Positions 11,915-21,169 of a stretch of DNA of 64,000 nt are shown here, one piece after another; positions within the stretch are counted from its first letter, which is position 1, and each line of letters opens with the position of its first letter. Made by a program: the position numbers and the translations under genes. The notes under the pieces are model-generated. The model searched no databases and had not been told where the DNA came from. It was given only the letters and a program-made list of their open reading frames with translations. The DNA is from Phyllobacteriaceae bacterium (lineage in GTDB: Bacteria > Pseudomonadota > Alphaproteobacteria > Rhizobiales > Rhizobiaceae). The stretch spans positions 62,001 to 126,000 of the forward strand of contig JANSXT010000004.1 of assembly GCA_024742765.1 (NCBI GenBank), written 5' to 3'.

Positions 11915-11937
11915 AATTTTGTGCACCGCACAAAATT
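11915..11937. repeat. Perfect inverted repeat, 10-bp arms with 3-bp spacer (operator candidate)
   Basis: AATTTTGTGC (11915-11924), spacer ACC, then GCACAAAATT (11928-11937). It is AT-rich against a GC-rich background. The arms are exact reverse complements. It could be an operator for a dimeric regulator or a hairpin; it lies upstream of the small minus-strand gene starting at 11846 and about 175 bp upstream of the metA promoter. Confidence 0.7.
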
Positions 11938-12112
11938 GTCGCACGACACAGACGGTCGCAGGACACCGCCCCGCCCTTGGGGCATTAAAGGCGGAGCGGT
12001 GCGCCCACACCGGGGAGACAGCCCGTCATGGTCCATAACGAACTACCGGCTGCACCCTTCTGGCATGCCCGCCCGACGACTGGTGTGACGAAAGGCACAG
12101 CGCGCCCCACAT

Positions 12113-12141
12113 TTGACGCTGGCCGCTCGCAGGTTTAGGAA
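12113..12141 (+). promoter_or_regulatory. Putative sigma-70 type promoter of metA
   Basis: TTGACG (12113-12118) and TAGGAA (12136-12141) are 17 bp apart, placing the transcription start a few bases before the SAM-II aptamer. The -10 is a weak match, but the layout resembles the thiB promoter in this window (TTGAAC-17-TAGGTC). Confidence 0.5.
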
Positions 12142-12146
12142 AGGCG

Positions 12147-12203
12147 TCCGTGGTGATTTGGCCGGTCGGCTTGCAGCCACGTTAAACAAGTCGCTAAAGG
12201 GCC
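12147..12203 (+). ncRNA. SAM-II riboswitch (metA leader)
   Basis: The sequence follows the SAM-II pattern. P1 is CGTGG (12149-12153) with CCACG (12177-12181) around TGATTTGG..., followed by the conserved AAGTCGCTAAAGGG segment. GGCC at 12160-12163 can form the pseudoknot with GGCC at 12200-12203. SAM-II elements bind S-adenosylmethionine and repress methionine genes, mostly in alphaproteobacteria. The metA gene follows 64 nt downstream. Confidence 0.93.
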
Positions 12204-12213
12204 GAATGTGTGG

Positions 12214-12245
12214 GACCGGCAGCGATGTATCGCCGCCGGTTTTTT
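12214..12245 (+). terminator. Riboswitch-linked intrinsic terminator before metA
   Basis: ACCGGC (12215-12220) pairs with GCCGGT (12235-12240); inside, GCGA (12222-12225) pairs with TCGC (12230-12233) around TGTA. T6 follows (12240-12245). GACCGGC at 12214-12220 is also complementary to GCCGGTC at 12161-12167 inside the riboswitch loop, so an antiterminator is possible when SAM is absent. Confidence 0.85.
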
Positions 12246-12266
12246 GTTCTTTGGAGAGTTGAGCCC

Positions 12267-13202
12267 ATGCCGATCAGGATCCCGGACGCCCTGCCCGCCC
12301 GCGACACGCTGCTGCGCGAGGGCGTCATGGTCATGGACGAGAAGACGGCGACGCGGCAGGACATCCGGCCCCTGCAGATCGGCCTGCTCAACCTGATGCC
12401 CAACAAGATCAAGACCGAAACGCAGATCGCCCGTCTTGTCGGCTCTACGCCGCTGCAGGTGGATCTGACACTGGTACGGATCGGCAACCACAAGTCGAAG
12501 AACACGTCCGAGGACCATCTGATCTCGTTCTACGAGACCTGGGAGGATGTGCGTCACCGCAAGTTCGACGGTTTCATCATCACCGGCGCGCCGATCGAGA
12601 CGCTGCCGTTCGAGGAGGTCACCTATTGGGACGAACTCGAACGTATCCTCGACTGGACGACGACCAATGTGCACTCGTCCTTCTTCATCTGCTGGGGAGC
12701 GATGGCCGCGGCATGGCATTTTCATCAGGTGCCCAAACATACGCTGTCGCACAAGGCGTTCGGCGTCTATCGGCACAGGAACCTCAGCCCCGCCTCGCCC
12801 TATCTCGCCGGCTTTTCCGATGACTTCCAGATTTCGGTGTCACGCTGGACGGAGGTGCGCCGCAACGAACTGCCGGCTGACGGATCGCTGGAAGTGCTGA
12901 TGGAGTCTGCCGAAACGGGCCTCTGCCTGCTGCACGAAGCGTTCGCCAACCGGCTCTACATCTTCAATCATATCGAATATGATTCAACGACGCTGGCCGA
13001 GGAGTATGAGCGCGATGTCGCCGGCGGCAGCCCGATCGAGGTTCCGCACAATTACTATCCGGGCGACGATCCGGCCTGCACGCCGCTCAACCGCTGGCGC
13101 AGCCACGCGTTCCTGTTGTTCGGCAACTGGATCAATCAGGTCTACCAGACGACAGCCTACGATCTGGCCGAGATCGGCCATGAACGGGAGGTCACCCGAT
13201 GA
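12267..13202 (+). CDS. metAA: Homoserine O-acetyltransferase (MetA fold)
   Basis: First committed step of methionine synthesis. The 311-residue protein has catalytic Cys142 ([10 protein letters not shown]) and the His235/Glu237 pair (FNHIEYD). Residue 111 is Glu (GAPIE). In the MetA family Glu111 is reported to favour acetyl-CoA, whereas Gly111 favours succinyl-CoA, so this is called acetyl type. Start ATG 12267 has GGAGAG about 8 nt upstream; the frame stays open further upstream, but that part overlaps the terminator and riboswitch and is not coding. The downstream GNAT gene overlaps by 4 nt. Confidence 0.95.
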   Translation: MPIRIPDALPARDTLLREGVMVMDEKTATRQDIRPLQIGLLNLMPNKIKTETQIARLVGSTPLQVDLTLVRIGNHKSKNTSEDHLISFYETWEDVRHRKFDGFIITGAPIETLPFEEVTYWDELERILDWTTTNVHSSFFICWGAMAAAWHFHQVPKHTLSHKAFGVYRHRNLSPASPYLAGFSDDFQISVSRWTEVRRNELPADGSLEVLMESAETGLCLLHEAFANRLYIFNHIEYDSTTLAEEYERDVAGGSPIEVPHNYYPGDDPACTPLNRWRSHAFLLFGNWINQVYQTTAYDLAEIGHEREVTR

Positions 13203-13639
13203 GCATGACCATCCGTCCGCTCGAAGCCGGCGATCAAGATTCGTGGCGGACGCTGTGGACCGCCTATCTGGACTTCTACGAGTCCTCGGTCTCCGAGGAG
13301 GTCTATGCCACGACCTGGGCCCGTCTGCTGGGCGACGAGCCTTATGATCCGAGCGGGCTGGTCGCGCTGGTGGATGGCAAGCCGGTCGGGCTGGTCCACT
13401 ACATCTTCCACCGCCATTGCTGGCGCACCGACAATGTCTGCTATCTGCAGGACCTTTATGCCGACCCGGACGTACGCGGTACGGGCGTCGGTCGGGCGCT
13501 GATCGAAGCGGTCTATGAGAAGGCCGATAAGGCCGGCTGTCCGTCGGTCTACTGGACGACACAGGACTTCAACGCCACCGCGCGCCAGCTCTATGACCGG
13601 ATCGCCACGCTGACGCCGTTCATCAAGTACCAGCGCTAG
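13199..13639 (+). CDS. GNAT family N-acetyltransferase
   Basis: The 146-residue product has the GNAT core: N-terminal [18 protein letters not shown], beta4 with [15 protein letters not shown], and the acetyl-CoA pyrophosphate loop (R-G-T-G-V-G-R-A) near residue 98. Substrate unknown. The ATGA overlap with metA (13199-13202) puts it under the same SAM-II control, so a link to methionine or sulfur metabolism is possible, but nothing in the sequence proves it. Confidence 0.85.
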   Translation: MSMTIRPLEAGDQDSWRTLWTAYLDFYESSVSEEVYATTWARLLGDEPYDPSGLVALVDGKPVGLVHYIFHRHCWRTDNVCYLQDLYADPDVRGTGVGRALIEAVYEKADKAGCPSVYWTTQDFNATARQLYDRIATLTPFIKYQR

Positions 13640-13649
13640 ATGCGGCGCA

Positions 13650-15014
13650 TCACGTCCGCGACCGCACCGGGATGAGCAGTAAAAGCCCCAGAACGAACAG
13701 GATCAGGATCGGCGTGATGCCGATCCGCTGGCTGCCCGACAGTTCGGTGAAGATGAAGATGCCGAGCGGCGCCAGGAACGCGGTCGCCTTGCCCGACAGC
13801 GCGTAGAGGCCGAACGCCTCGCCCATACGCTCGGGGTGCTCCACCTGGTCGACCAGAAGCGGTCGTGAAGCGGCCTGAAGCGCTCCGCCGGCCGCGCCGA
13901 TCAGCGCGCCCGCGCAATAGAACATGATGTCGGGTGCGCTCGACCCAGCGCCAACCGCGATGAACAGCACATGCGTCTCGGTGGTCGAGATCACCAGCGC
14001 GCTCGCCACGATCAGCGCCAATATGGTCAGCGTGACAACCCGTTTGGTGCCGAGCCGCGTGTCCAGCCAGCCGCCCGCAATGCAGCCGAAAATGCCGGTC
14101 ACCGACGCCAGGATTCCGAAAACGCCAAGCTGGATCGTCGACCAGCCCAGAACGCCGACCGCATAGATGCCGCCGAACGTGTAAAGCCCGTTCAGCGCAT
14201 CGCGGTAGAACATGGATGAACCCAGGAACGCGAACAGGCTGGGGTGTTTGGGCAGGGTACGGATCGTGCCGACCAGTTCGCGCAGTCCCTTGGAGACCGC
14301 GTTTGTCACACCGGTGCGGCGGGCCGAATCGGGCGTGAACAGGAACAGCGGGATGATGAAGATGACGAACCAGATCGCCGTCAGCGGCCCCGACGCGCGG
14401 TCGCCTTCGAGCTGCGCCGGATCGAGCCCGAGGATTGGATCGAGGCCGACCAGCGTCTTGCCGCTTTCGGGAGAAGCGACCATCAGCACCAGCATGGCGA
14501 TCAGGCAGATCAGGCCGCCCGCGTAGCCCAGCGCCCACGCATTGCCCGACAGGCTGCCGAGTTTTTCGCGCCCGACAAGGCCCGGCATCATCGCATTGTT
14601 GAAGATGGCGGCGAACTCAAAGCCGATCAGCGCGATGACGAACGCGACGAGCGCCAGCGTCACGTTGGCGCGATCGGGATCGGGCGTGACGAACCAGAGC
14701 GAGAAGACCGCAACGGCAGCGATCGCCGAAAAGCCGAAGATCCAGGGCTTGCGCGGACCGGTGGCATCTGAGAGGGCGCCGAGAACCGGCGCCAGAAAGG
14801 CGATCAGAAGCCCGCCAATCGTTGCGGCAAAAGCCCAGTCTGACTGGCCGTCGACGGGATTTGCGGCCACCTGGCCGGCGAAATAGGGCGCAAAGACGAA
14901 GGTAATGATCAGCGTGTGGAAGGGCTGCGCTGCCCAGTCGAACAGCATCCAGCTCCAAATCCCGCGCCGGTTTGCGGCCGGTGCCGGGGTGAGATCGTCG
15001 GTCACTGCGCTCAT
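13650..15014 (-). CDS. MFS transporter, UMF1/Atg22-like
   Basis: A 454-residue integral membrane protein with about 12 hydrophobic segments. The N-terminal RRGIWSWMLFDWAAQPFHTL block (starting near residue 17) followed by GALSDATGPRKPW is characteristic of UMF1-type (Atg22-like) major facilitator proteins. Substrates of bacterial members are mostly unknown; amino-acid or peptide efflux is inferred from the yeast relative. It is convergent with the metA-GNAT operon (10 bp between stops) and lies 46 bp downstream of the NAD-GDH gene on the same strand, so read-through is possible. Confidence 0.88.
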   Translation of the reverse strand: MSAVTDDLTPAPAANRRGIWSWMLFDWAAQPFHTLIITFVFAPYFAGQVAANPVDGQSDWAFAATIGGLLIAFLAPVLGALSDATGPRKPWIFGFSAIAAVAVFSLWFVTPDPDRANVTLALVAFVIALIGFEFAAIFNNAMMPGLVGREKLGSLSGNAWALGYAGGLICLIAMLVLMVASPESGKTLVGLDPILGLDPAQLEGDRASGPLTAIWFVIFIIPLFLFTPDSARRTGVTNAVSKGLRELVGTIRTLPKHPSLFAFLGSSMFYRDALNGLYTFGGIYAVGVLGWSTIQLGVFGILASVTGIFGCIAGGWLDTRLGTKRVVTLTILALIVASALVISTTETHVLFIAVGAGSSAPDIMFYCAGALIGAAGGALQAASRPLLVDQVEHPERMGEAFGLYALSGKATAFLAPLGIFIFTELSGSQRIGITPILILFVLGLLLLIPVRSRT

Positions 15015-15060
15015 GCCGTTGCCCCTATCGTGCTTTCATGACAGGTCTGCGTCGCAGGCC

Positions 15061-18000
15061 TCAGTCGACCAGATCGCCTAGAAGCCCCGCCGCGACCGTC
15101 AGCCGCGAAACGGTCAGATCGCCATGGTCGGTCAGTTCGACGATCCGGTCCTGGACGCGACCGATGCGCGCCCGGTTGGCATCGACCCAGCTTTCGACCG
15201 CCGCGGACGGGTCCGCGCCATTGCCCTTGAGCGCCGCCGTGGTGATGGCCAGCCGCGCCGAATGGATCGTATCGAGCGCGCGCTGCTGGGCGAGCCCGTC
15301 GAAATAATCATGCGCCGGCAACTGATGGGCCAGATGTTCGAGCCGCCCGATGCGGAAGCTCTTGGTGACGTCGAAATAGCCCTTGGCGGTCTCGCCGACA
15401 GGTCGGCCGGTCGCCGCCGCGGCGGCCATGATGTCCGGTGTCACCGTCGTGACCGGAAGCAGCGCCAGCCGCCGCGCGACGCCATCAGGCAGGCCGGCTT
15501 GCTTGAAACGCTCGCGCCGCTGCCGAACCCAGTTGGCCAGATAGTCCGGCACGATGCGGATCAGGTCCGGCTCCAGTTCGGTGCGCGCCTCGGTCAGCGC
15601 GGCGATCGCCGTGCCCAGATCGCCGGTCATATCGCCCGATTTCAGATATTGCCCGATCGCGCCACGCAGCGCTTCGGCCAATTCGTCATAGATTTCCATC
15701 TGCACATCGCCCGGCACCTTGGTGTCGAGCGCGTCAATTGCCGCGTGCAATGTCTCGATGTCATAGGCATCGCGGCAGATCACATGGGCGCGCGCGATGC
15801 CCGACGGCAGCATGCCGGTCGCATCCTCGAACCGGCTGACTACCGAAGGGCCGCCGCGATTGACGATCTGGTTGGCCAGAACCGTCGCGATGATCTCGCG
15901 ACGCAGCCGATGGTTCCTGATCCGGTCGTCGAAATCGCCGTGCATGCGCGGTGGGAAATAGCCGAACAGATCGGCCTCCAGATAGGGCTCGTCCGGCAGT
16001 TGCGACCGTACAAGATCGTCGAACAGCACGATCTTGGCGTAGGACAGGAGAACGCCGATTTCCGCGCGCGCCAGGCCCAGCCCGGACTGGCGGCGTTCGG
16101 CGAGCGCCTCGTCATCGGGCAGCAGTTCCACCGCGCGGTCCAGAAGACCGCGCTCCTCGAGCGACGCCATCAGCCGCTCCTGAAGCGCCAGATTGGCATC
16201 CTTCTTGCGCTCGGCGCGGGTGATGGTCAGCGTCTGCTCATAATTGTTGCGAAGTACCAGGTCGGCGACGCTGTCGGTCATCGAGGCGAGTAGCTTGTCG
16301 CGTCGTTTGCGTTCGAGACTGCCGTCGGCCAAGGCGCCGGCAAAGGCGATCTTGATGTTGACCTCAAGGTCGGAGGAATTGACGCCGGCCGAATTGTCGA
16401 TCGCGTCGGAATTGCACCGCCCGCCCGCCAGGCCATATTCGATGCGGGCGCGCTGCGTCAGCCCCAGATTGGCGCCCTCGCCGATCACCTTGACGCGCAA
16501 CTGCTTCGCCGTGATGCGGATGGCGTCATTGGCGCGGTCGCCGGCCTCGGCATTGCTTTCCCCCGAACCGCGCACATAGGTGCCGATACCGCCAAACCAC
16601 ATCAGTTCCGCCTCGGCCTTCAGGATCGCGGTCATGATCTCGCCGGGCGTTGCCTTGACCTTGTCGAGCCCGATGGCTTCGGCCGCTGCCTTGGACAGGG
16701 TGATCTGCTTCTGGTTGCGCGGGAAGATGCCGCCGCCGCGCGACAGTTTGGATGTATCGTAATCCTGCCAGGAAGACCGGCCCATCTCGAACAGGCGCTT
16801 GCGTTCGGCAAAGCTGACGGCCGGGTCCGGGTCGGGATCGATGAAGATGTCGCGATGATCGAACGCGGCGATCAGCCTGATCTGTTCGGACAACAGCATG
16901 CCGTTGCCGAAGACGTCGCCGGACATGTCGCCGACGCCGACCACGGCGAACGGCTCGGTCTGGATGTCCTTGTCCATCTCGCGGAAATGGCGCTTGACCG
17001 CCTCCCAGGCGCCGCGTGCGGTGATGCCCATCTTCTTGTGGTCGTAGCCGGCCGATCCGCCAGAGGCGAAGGCATCGTCGAGCCAGAAGCCGTGCGCTTG
17101 CGAAATGCGGTTGGCGGTATCGGAGAAGGTCGCCGTCCCCTTGTCGGCCGCGACCACCAGATAGGGGTCCTCGCCGTCGCGCCGGACCGTCATGGGCGGC
17201 GGCATGACGGTCTCGCCGTCGAGATTGTCGGTGACCGACAAAAGCGAGGACACAAAGGTGACATAGGCGCTCCGGCCGGCCTCAAAGACCGCGTCGCGCG
17301 AGCCGCCGCGCGGCAGGCGCTTGGGCATAAACCCGCCCTTGGCGCCCACCGGCACGATCACCGCATTCTTGACCTGCTGCGCCTTGACCAGTCCGAGCAC
17401 CTCGGTGCGGTAATCCTCCGAGCGGTCGGACCAGCGCAGGCCGCCGCGCGCGATCGGGCCAAAGCGCAGATGCACGCCCTCAACGTCCGGACCGAAAACG
17501 AAGATCTCGCGATAGGGCCGCGGTTCGGGGAGATTGTCGATCGCCTTTGGGTCGAGCTTGAACGCCAGCGTCCGGCGCAGCGAACCGTCTTCCTCGGGCT
17601 GGTAGAAATTGGTCCTCAGCGTCGCCTTGATGACGTTGCAGAAGCGCCTGAGGATACGGTCCTCGTCGATTGAGGGCACATCGGCCAGCGCATCGCGGAA
17701 GGCCGACAGCAGGTGCTTTTCGGTTACCGCCGTGTCTTCATCGGGATCGGCCTGACGGGCGGGATTGAAGCGCGCGTCGAACAGCTCATAAAGTTGCCGG
17801 GCCAGTGGGGCGTGGCGTTCGAGCGTGGCCGCCATATAGGCATGGCTGTAGGCCGAGCCCGCCTGCCGCAGATAATGGCCATAGGCGCGCAAAACCCGGA
17901 TCGTGCGCGCGCCCATGCCCGAGGCCAGCATCAGCGCATTGTAGCGGTCGTCACCGATTTCCTTGGCCCATGCCGAGCGGAAGCCGTCTTCGAACAGCGC

Positions 18001-19866
18001 GCCTTCATCGTCCAAATTCACCGGCGCACCGGACGCGCTTTCGATCTGCATGCTGTGCAGCCAGATGCAGGATGGCCGATTGCCCTCGCCGGGCGCGCAG
18101 CCGACCCTGTAGGTCAGTTCGGAAATGACCCGGAACCCCATATTTTCCAGAAGCGGCACCCGCTCGGACAAGGCCACGGGCTCATCGGCATGGAAGACCC
18201 GCAGCAGCGCCTGATGGTCGGCGTCATCGGTATCGCGCAGAAAGTCCACGGCGATCGGATTGTCGGTGCCGATCGTGTCGATGAATCCAATGTCGGACAC
18301 CGCCTGTTCGGGCGAAACGGTGTCCTTGTAGGCTTCGGGAAAGGCGAACCGGTCGCTGTCGATCGCCGTGCCTTTCGCTGCCAGCGCATCGCGCAGCGCG
18401 TCTTCCCAGGTGCGGATGATCGCCGCGACACCGCGTTCCAGCGAGGCCTGCGTCGGTGTCGGCGTCTTGCCGGAGCGACGGCCGATGATGATGTGCACCC
18501 GCGCCAGCGTGCCTTCGGGAAAGGCCGGATAGAAGGCCGAGACATGGCCCTCATAGACCTCGGCCATATGCGCGCTGATGCGCTCGCGAATATCGGAATC
18601 GTAGCGATCGCGCGGCACGAAGACGATGATCGACACGAAGCGGTCGAACGCATCGATGCGGCTGAGCACACGCACGCGCGGCCGGTCGGCCAGCGCGATA
18701 ATCGCCTCGGCATGGCGGGTGAGGACCGGCACCTCGATCTGGAACAGCTCGTCGCGCGGATAGGATTCGAGGACGTTCAGAAGCGCCTTGCCCGAATGGC
18801 TGTCGGGATCGTAGTGCGAACGTTTGAGGACCGCCTTGATCTTGGAGCGGATATAGGGAATGCGCTGAACCGAGCGCGTGTAGGCCGTCGAGGTGAAAAG
18901 GCCGACCAGCCGCAGTTCGCCTGACAGTTTGCCTTTCTCGTCGTAGCGCTTGATGCCCACATAATCCATGTAGGTGCGGCGATGCACCACCGACTTCAGG
19001 TTGGCCTTGGTGACGATCAATATGTCGCGGCTGTTGAGAAACGCGCGAATCTCCGGCGTCGTCGTCACCGCATCGTCGCCGCGCCTTAGAACCCGGACAT
19101 CCGGATCACTCAGGATGCCCAGCGAGGGGCGGTCGGCGCGCTGCAGCTTGCCGCGCTTTTCGCCGCCCACAAAGTCATATTCGCGGATCCCCAGGAAGGT
19201 GAAATTGTCGTCGCGCAGCCAGTGCAGAAACTCGAGCGCTTCGGCGATATCGCCCTTGCGCGCGGGCAAGATGCCATCCTGCAATTCGGCGACGATCGCA
19301 TCGAGCCGATCGAGCATCACCGGCCAGTCGCGCACGGCGGCGGCGACCTGTCCAAGCGTGGCAATGATGCCGGCTTCCAGTTCGGCTTCCGCGCCGTCGT
19401 CCAGTCCCGACATGACCACGGAGATCACGCTGGTGCGCACGGTCGATTCGAGCGCCATGCCCGGCCGCGACTTGTCGATGATCTCAAAGCCCGACTTGCC
19501 GTGCTGGACTTCGAGGACCGGGTGCACGACGAACTCGACCGTCGACGAAGCCGCATTGATTTCGCCCAGAACCGAATCGAACAGGAAGGGCTTGTTGTCG
19601 TTGACGATCGCCATCACCGTGCAATGCCGGCCGGGCCCGTCGGGCAGCGATTGCGTGCGGACGATCGACTTGCCCTTGCGATGGTCGGCAACCGCCGATG
19701 CTGCCAGGTTCAGGGCGCCAGCGAGCACCTCGTCTGACAGGACGGCCATGTCCTCGCCATGGGCATCGACCAAGAGATGCTCGGCCAGCCCCTTGGCCGG
19801 GCCTTCGAGCCGATCGTCAATGCGTGCCAGTTTTCGCCGCGAAGCCGCGTTTAGTGCCTTTGCCAT
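15061..19866 (-). CDS. gdhB: NAD-specific glutamate dehydrogenase, large (about 180 kDa) type
   Basis: A 1601-residue enzyme of the large NAD-GDH class, which converts glutamate to 2-oxoglutarate and ammonia. The N-terminal half holds the ACT-like regulatory regions (FLFDSVLGEIN, VHPVLEV, FLGIREYDF). The catalytic core near residues 800-1200 shows RFGPIARGGLRWSDRSEDYR, VPVGAKGGF with the active-site lysine, VVGVGDMSGDVFGNGML and GVNSSDLEVNIKI. Length matches the family (1500-1650). ATG 19866 fits the conserved N-terminus. It is divergent from the small membrane protein gene at 19998. The symbol follows common usage in the class. Confidence 0.96.
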   Translation of the reverse strand: MAKALNAASRRKLARIDDRLEGPAKGLAEHLLVDAHGEDMAVLSDEVLAGALNLAASAVADHRKGKSIVRTQSLPDGPGRHCTVMAIVNDNKPFLFDSVLGEINAASSTVEFVVHPVLEVQHGKSGFEIIDKSRPGMALESTVRTSVISVVMSGLDDGAEAELEAGIIATLGQVAAAVRDWPVMLDRLDAIVAELQDGILPARKGDIAEALEFLHWLRDDNFTFLGIREYDFVGGEKRGKLQRADRPSLGILSDPDVRVLRRGDDAVTTTPEIRAFLNSRDILIVTKANLKSVVHRRTYMDYVGIKRYDEKGKLSGELRLVGLFTSTAYTRSVQRIPYIRSKIKAVLKRSHYDPDSHSGKALLNVLESYPRDELFQIEVPVLTRHAEAIIALADRPRVRVLSRIDAFDRFVSIIVFVPRDRYDSDIRERISAHMAEVYEGHVSAFYPAFPEGTLARVHIIIGRRSGKTPTPTQASLERGVAAIIRTWEDALRDALAAKGTAIDSDRFAFPEAYKDTVSPEQAVSDIGFIDTIGTDNPIAVDFLRDTDDADHQALLRVFHADEPVALSERVPLLENMGFRVISELTYRVGCAPGEGNRPSCIWLHSMQIESASGAPVNLDDEGALFEDGFRSAWAKEIGDDRYNALMLASGMGARTIRVLRAYGHYLRQAGSAYSHAYMAATLERHAPLARQLYELFDARFNPARQADPDEDTAVTEKHLLSAFRDALADVPSIDEDRILRRFCNVIKATLRTNFYQPEEDGSLRRTLAFKLDPKAIDNLPEPRPYREIFVFGPDVEGVHLRFGPIARGGLRWSDRSEDYRTEVLGLVKAQQVKNAVIVPVGAKGGFMPKRLPRGGSRDAVFEAGRSAYVTFVSSLLSVTDNLDGETVMPPPMTVRRDGEDPYLVVAADKGTATFSDTANRISQAHGFWLDDAFASGGSAGYDHKKMGITARGAWEAVKRHFREMDKDIQTEPFAVVGVGDMSGDVFGNGMLLSEQIRLIAAFDHRDIFIDPDPDPAVSFAERKRLFEMGRSSWQDYDTSKLSRGGGIFPRNQKQITLSKAAAEAIGLDKVKATPGEIMTAILKAEAELMWFGGIGTYVRGSGESNAEAGDRANDAIRITAKQLRVKVIGEGANLGLTQRARIEYGLAGGRCNSDAIDNSAGVNSSDLEVNIKIAFAGALADGSLERKRRDKLLASMTDSVADLVLRNNYEQTLTITRAERKKDANLALQERLMASLEERGLLDRAVELLPDDEALAERRQSGLGLARAEIGVLLSYAKIVLFDDLVRSQLPDEPYLEADLFGYFPPRMHGDFDDRIRNHRLRREIIATVLANQIVNRGGPSVVSRFEDATGMLPSGIARAHVICRDAYDIETLHAAIDALDTKVPGDVQMEIYDELAEALRGAIGQYLKSGDMTGDLGTAIAALTEARTELEPDLIRIVPDYLANWVRQRRERFKQAGLPDGVARRLALLPVTTVTPDIMAAAAATGRPVGETAKGYFDVTKSFRIGRLEHLAHQLPAHDYFDGLAQQRALDTIHSARLAITTAALKGNGADPSAAVESWVDANRARIGRVQDRIVELTDHGDLTVSRLTVAAGLLGDLVD

Positions 19867-19997
19867 GTCCCCATCCCGTCCGCGATTTTCGTTTACTCGC
19901 GCTCACTTGGCGTTTAGGTCATCACCATAACAGCGCGATTGCAGTTTGCAGCACAAATTGCGCATCGCACGGGCAACGCCACGCGACGGACGGGTCG

Positions 19998-20252
19998 ATG
20001 AGCAAGAAGCCTCCACATGACGCGCAGGACAAAGAAGCGCGCAGGGTTATCGAGCGCGTGGAACGCGAATCGGAAGTCTTGGGCCGCTCATCCTTCGTTC
20101 GTGCCGCAGGCAAGGCGCGTGACCATCTGACGGCGGCCGAGGCCGAGGGCGATGATGCGGCCGAACTGTGGGGCCGGCGGGTCGGCCGCGCCCTCTCCGT
20201 GGTCGCCTTCATTGTTCTGGCGGCGTGGCTGTTTGCGTATCTGACCCGATGA
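19998..20252 (+). CDS. Small single-pass membrane protein
   Basis: An 84-residue protein: a charged N-terminal two thirds (KPPHDAQDKEARRVIERVER..., likely helical) and one C-terminal membrane segment (about 61-81, VGRALSVVAFIVLAAWLFAY), so a tail-anchored topology is likely. ATG 19998 has GACGGACGGG upstream, a weak site. The stop overlaps the pdxY start (ATGA at 20249-20252), arguing that it is translated. Function unknown. Confidence 0.75.
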   Translation: MSKKPPHDAQDKEARRVIERVERESEVLGRSSFVRAAGKARDHLTAAEAEGDDAAELWGRRVGRALSVVAFIVLAAWLFAYLTR

Positions 20253-21169
20253 GCGGCAAAGCGCACAATCCGGACCTGCGGTCGAATGGGCAACCCGGTT
20301 CGGTCGCCGTGATCTCCAGCCATGTGGCGCGGGGTGCGGTCGGCAATCGGGCGGCGGTGTTTGCCATTGAGACGCTCGGCCATCCGGTGATCGCCGTGCC
20401 GACCATCCTTTTGCCCTGGCATCCCGGCCATGGACCGGCGACCCGAATCGTCCACGACAATGACCGGTTTGCCGGTTTCATGGCCGATCTCGCCCACGGT
20501 CCGTTTGCCGTGGAGATCGATGCCGTCCTGTCGGGCTATCTGGGCGATGCCGGTCAGGCCGGTGCCATTGCGACATCGGTCGCCGCGCTGCGTTCTGCGC
20601 GGCCCGATCTGGTCTATGCCTGCGATCCGGTGATCGGTGACGAAAGCGGGCTTTACGTGCCCGATGAGATCGCCCGCGCCATTGCCGACACGCTGGTGCC
20701 CATGGCTGATCTGGCGACGCCGAACCGGTTCGAGCTGGCCTGGCTGGCCGGACGTGAACTGATCGACAATGATGCGCTGATCGACGCGGCGCGGGCGCTC
20801 GGACCGCCCGCCGTGCTGGTTACCAGCGCGTTTGCGACACGGCCGGGCATGACGGGTAATCTGCTGGTGCTGGCCGATACAGAGCACCTTGCCGAACATG
20901 CGGCCATCGACCGCGCGCCGAACGGCACCGGCGATCTGACCGCCGCGCTGTTTCTGGCGCATCTGATCAACGGGCGCGGCCATCTGGACGCGCTGCGGCG
21001 GGCGACGGCATCCGTCCATGATGTGCTTGCCAGCACCCGGGCACGTGGTGCGGACGAATTGACCCTGGCGGCCGATGCCGCCCTTCTGTCCGAGCCTTTG
21101 TCCGACATCGACGTCCGTCCAGTGGGGCGGCGGTCCGAAGACATCACGATGGGAGCGCGAACAAGATGA
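20249..21169 (+). CDS. pdxY: Pyridoxal kinase
   Basis: A 306-residue PfkB/ribokinase-like B6 kinase. Family marks are VISSHVARGAVGNRAAVFA near the N-terminus, the GYLG segment, the aspartate-containing VYACDPVIGDESGLYV, ATPNRFELAWL, and the anion-hole motif NGTGDLTAALFLAHL. It phosphorylates pyridoxal in the B6 salvage pathway. ATG 20249 overlaps the upstream stop, and its stop overlaps the next start (21166-21169), giving a three-gene coupled set. Confidence 0.93.
   Translation: MSGKAHNPDLRSNGQPGSVAVISSHVARGAVGNRAAVFAIETLGHPVIAVPTILLPWHPGHGPATRIVHDNDRFAGFMADLAHGPFAVEIDAVLSGYLGDAGQAGAIATSVAALRSARPDLVYACDPVIGDESGLYVPDEIARAIADTLVPMADLATPNRFELAWLAGRELIDNDALIDAARALGPPAVLVTSAFATRPGMTGNLLVLADTEHLAEHAAIDRAPNGTGDLTAALFLAHLINGRGHLDALRRATASVHDVLASTRARGADELTLAADAALLSEPLSDIDVRPVGRRSEDITMGARTR

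Larger units (their letters stand above)
11847..12146. other. Non-coding stretch upstream of metA
   Basis: About 300 bp without a convincing gene. It contains the 23-bp perfect dyad at 11915-11937 and, at its right end, a putative metA promoter. Nothing else was recognised. Confidence 0.5.

Noticed and set aside
12210-12266. N-terminal extension of metA from GTG 12210
   Set aside because: This segment is the intrinsic terminator after the SAM-II riboswitch; ATG 12267 has the ribosome site and matches the family N-terminus and residue numbering.
17713-18924. 403-codon plus-strand frame opposite the NAD-GDH gene
   Set aside because: Antisense shadow of a very long gene; no start signal or domain.
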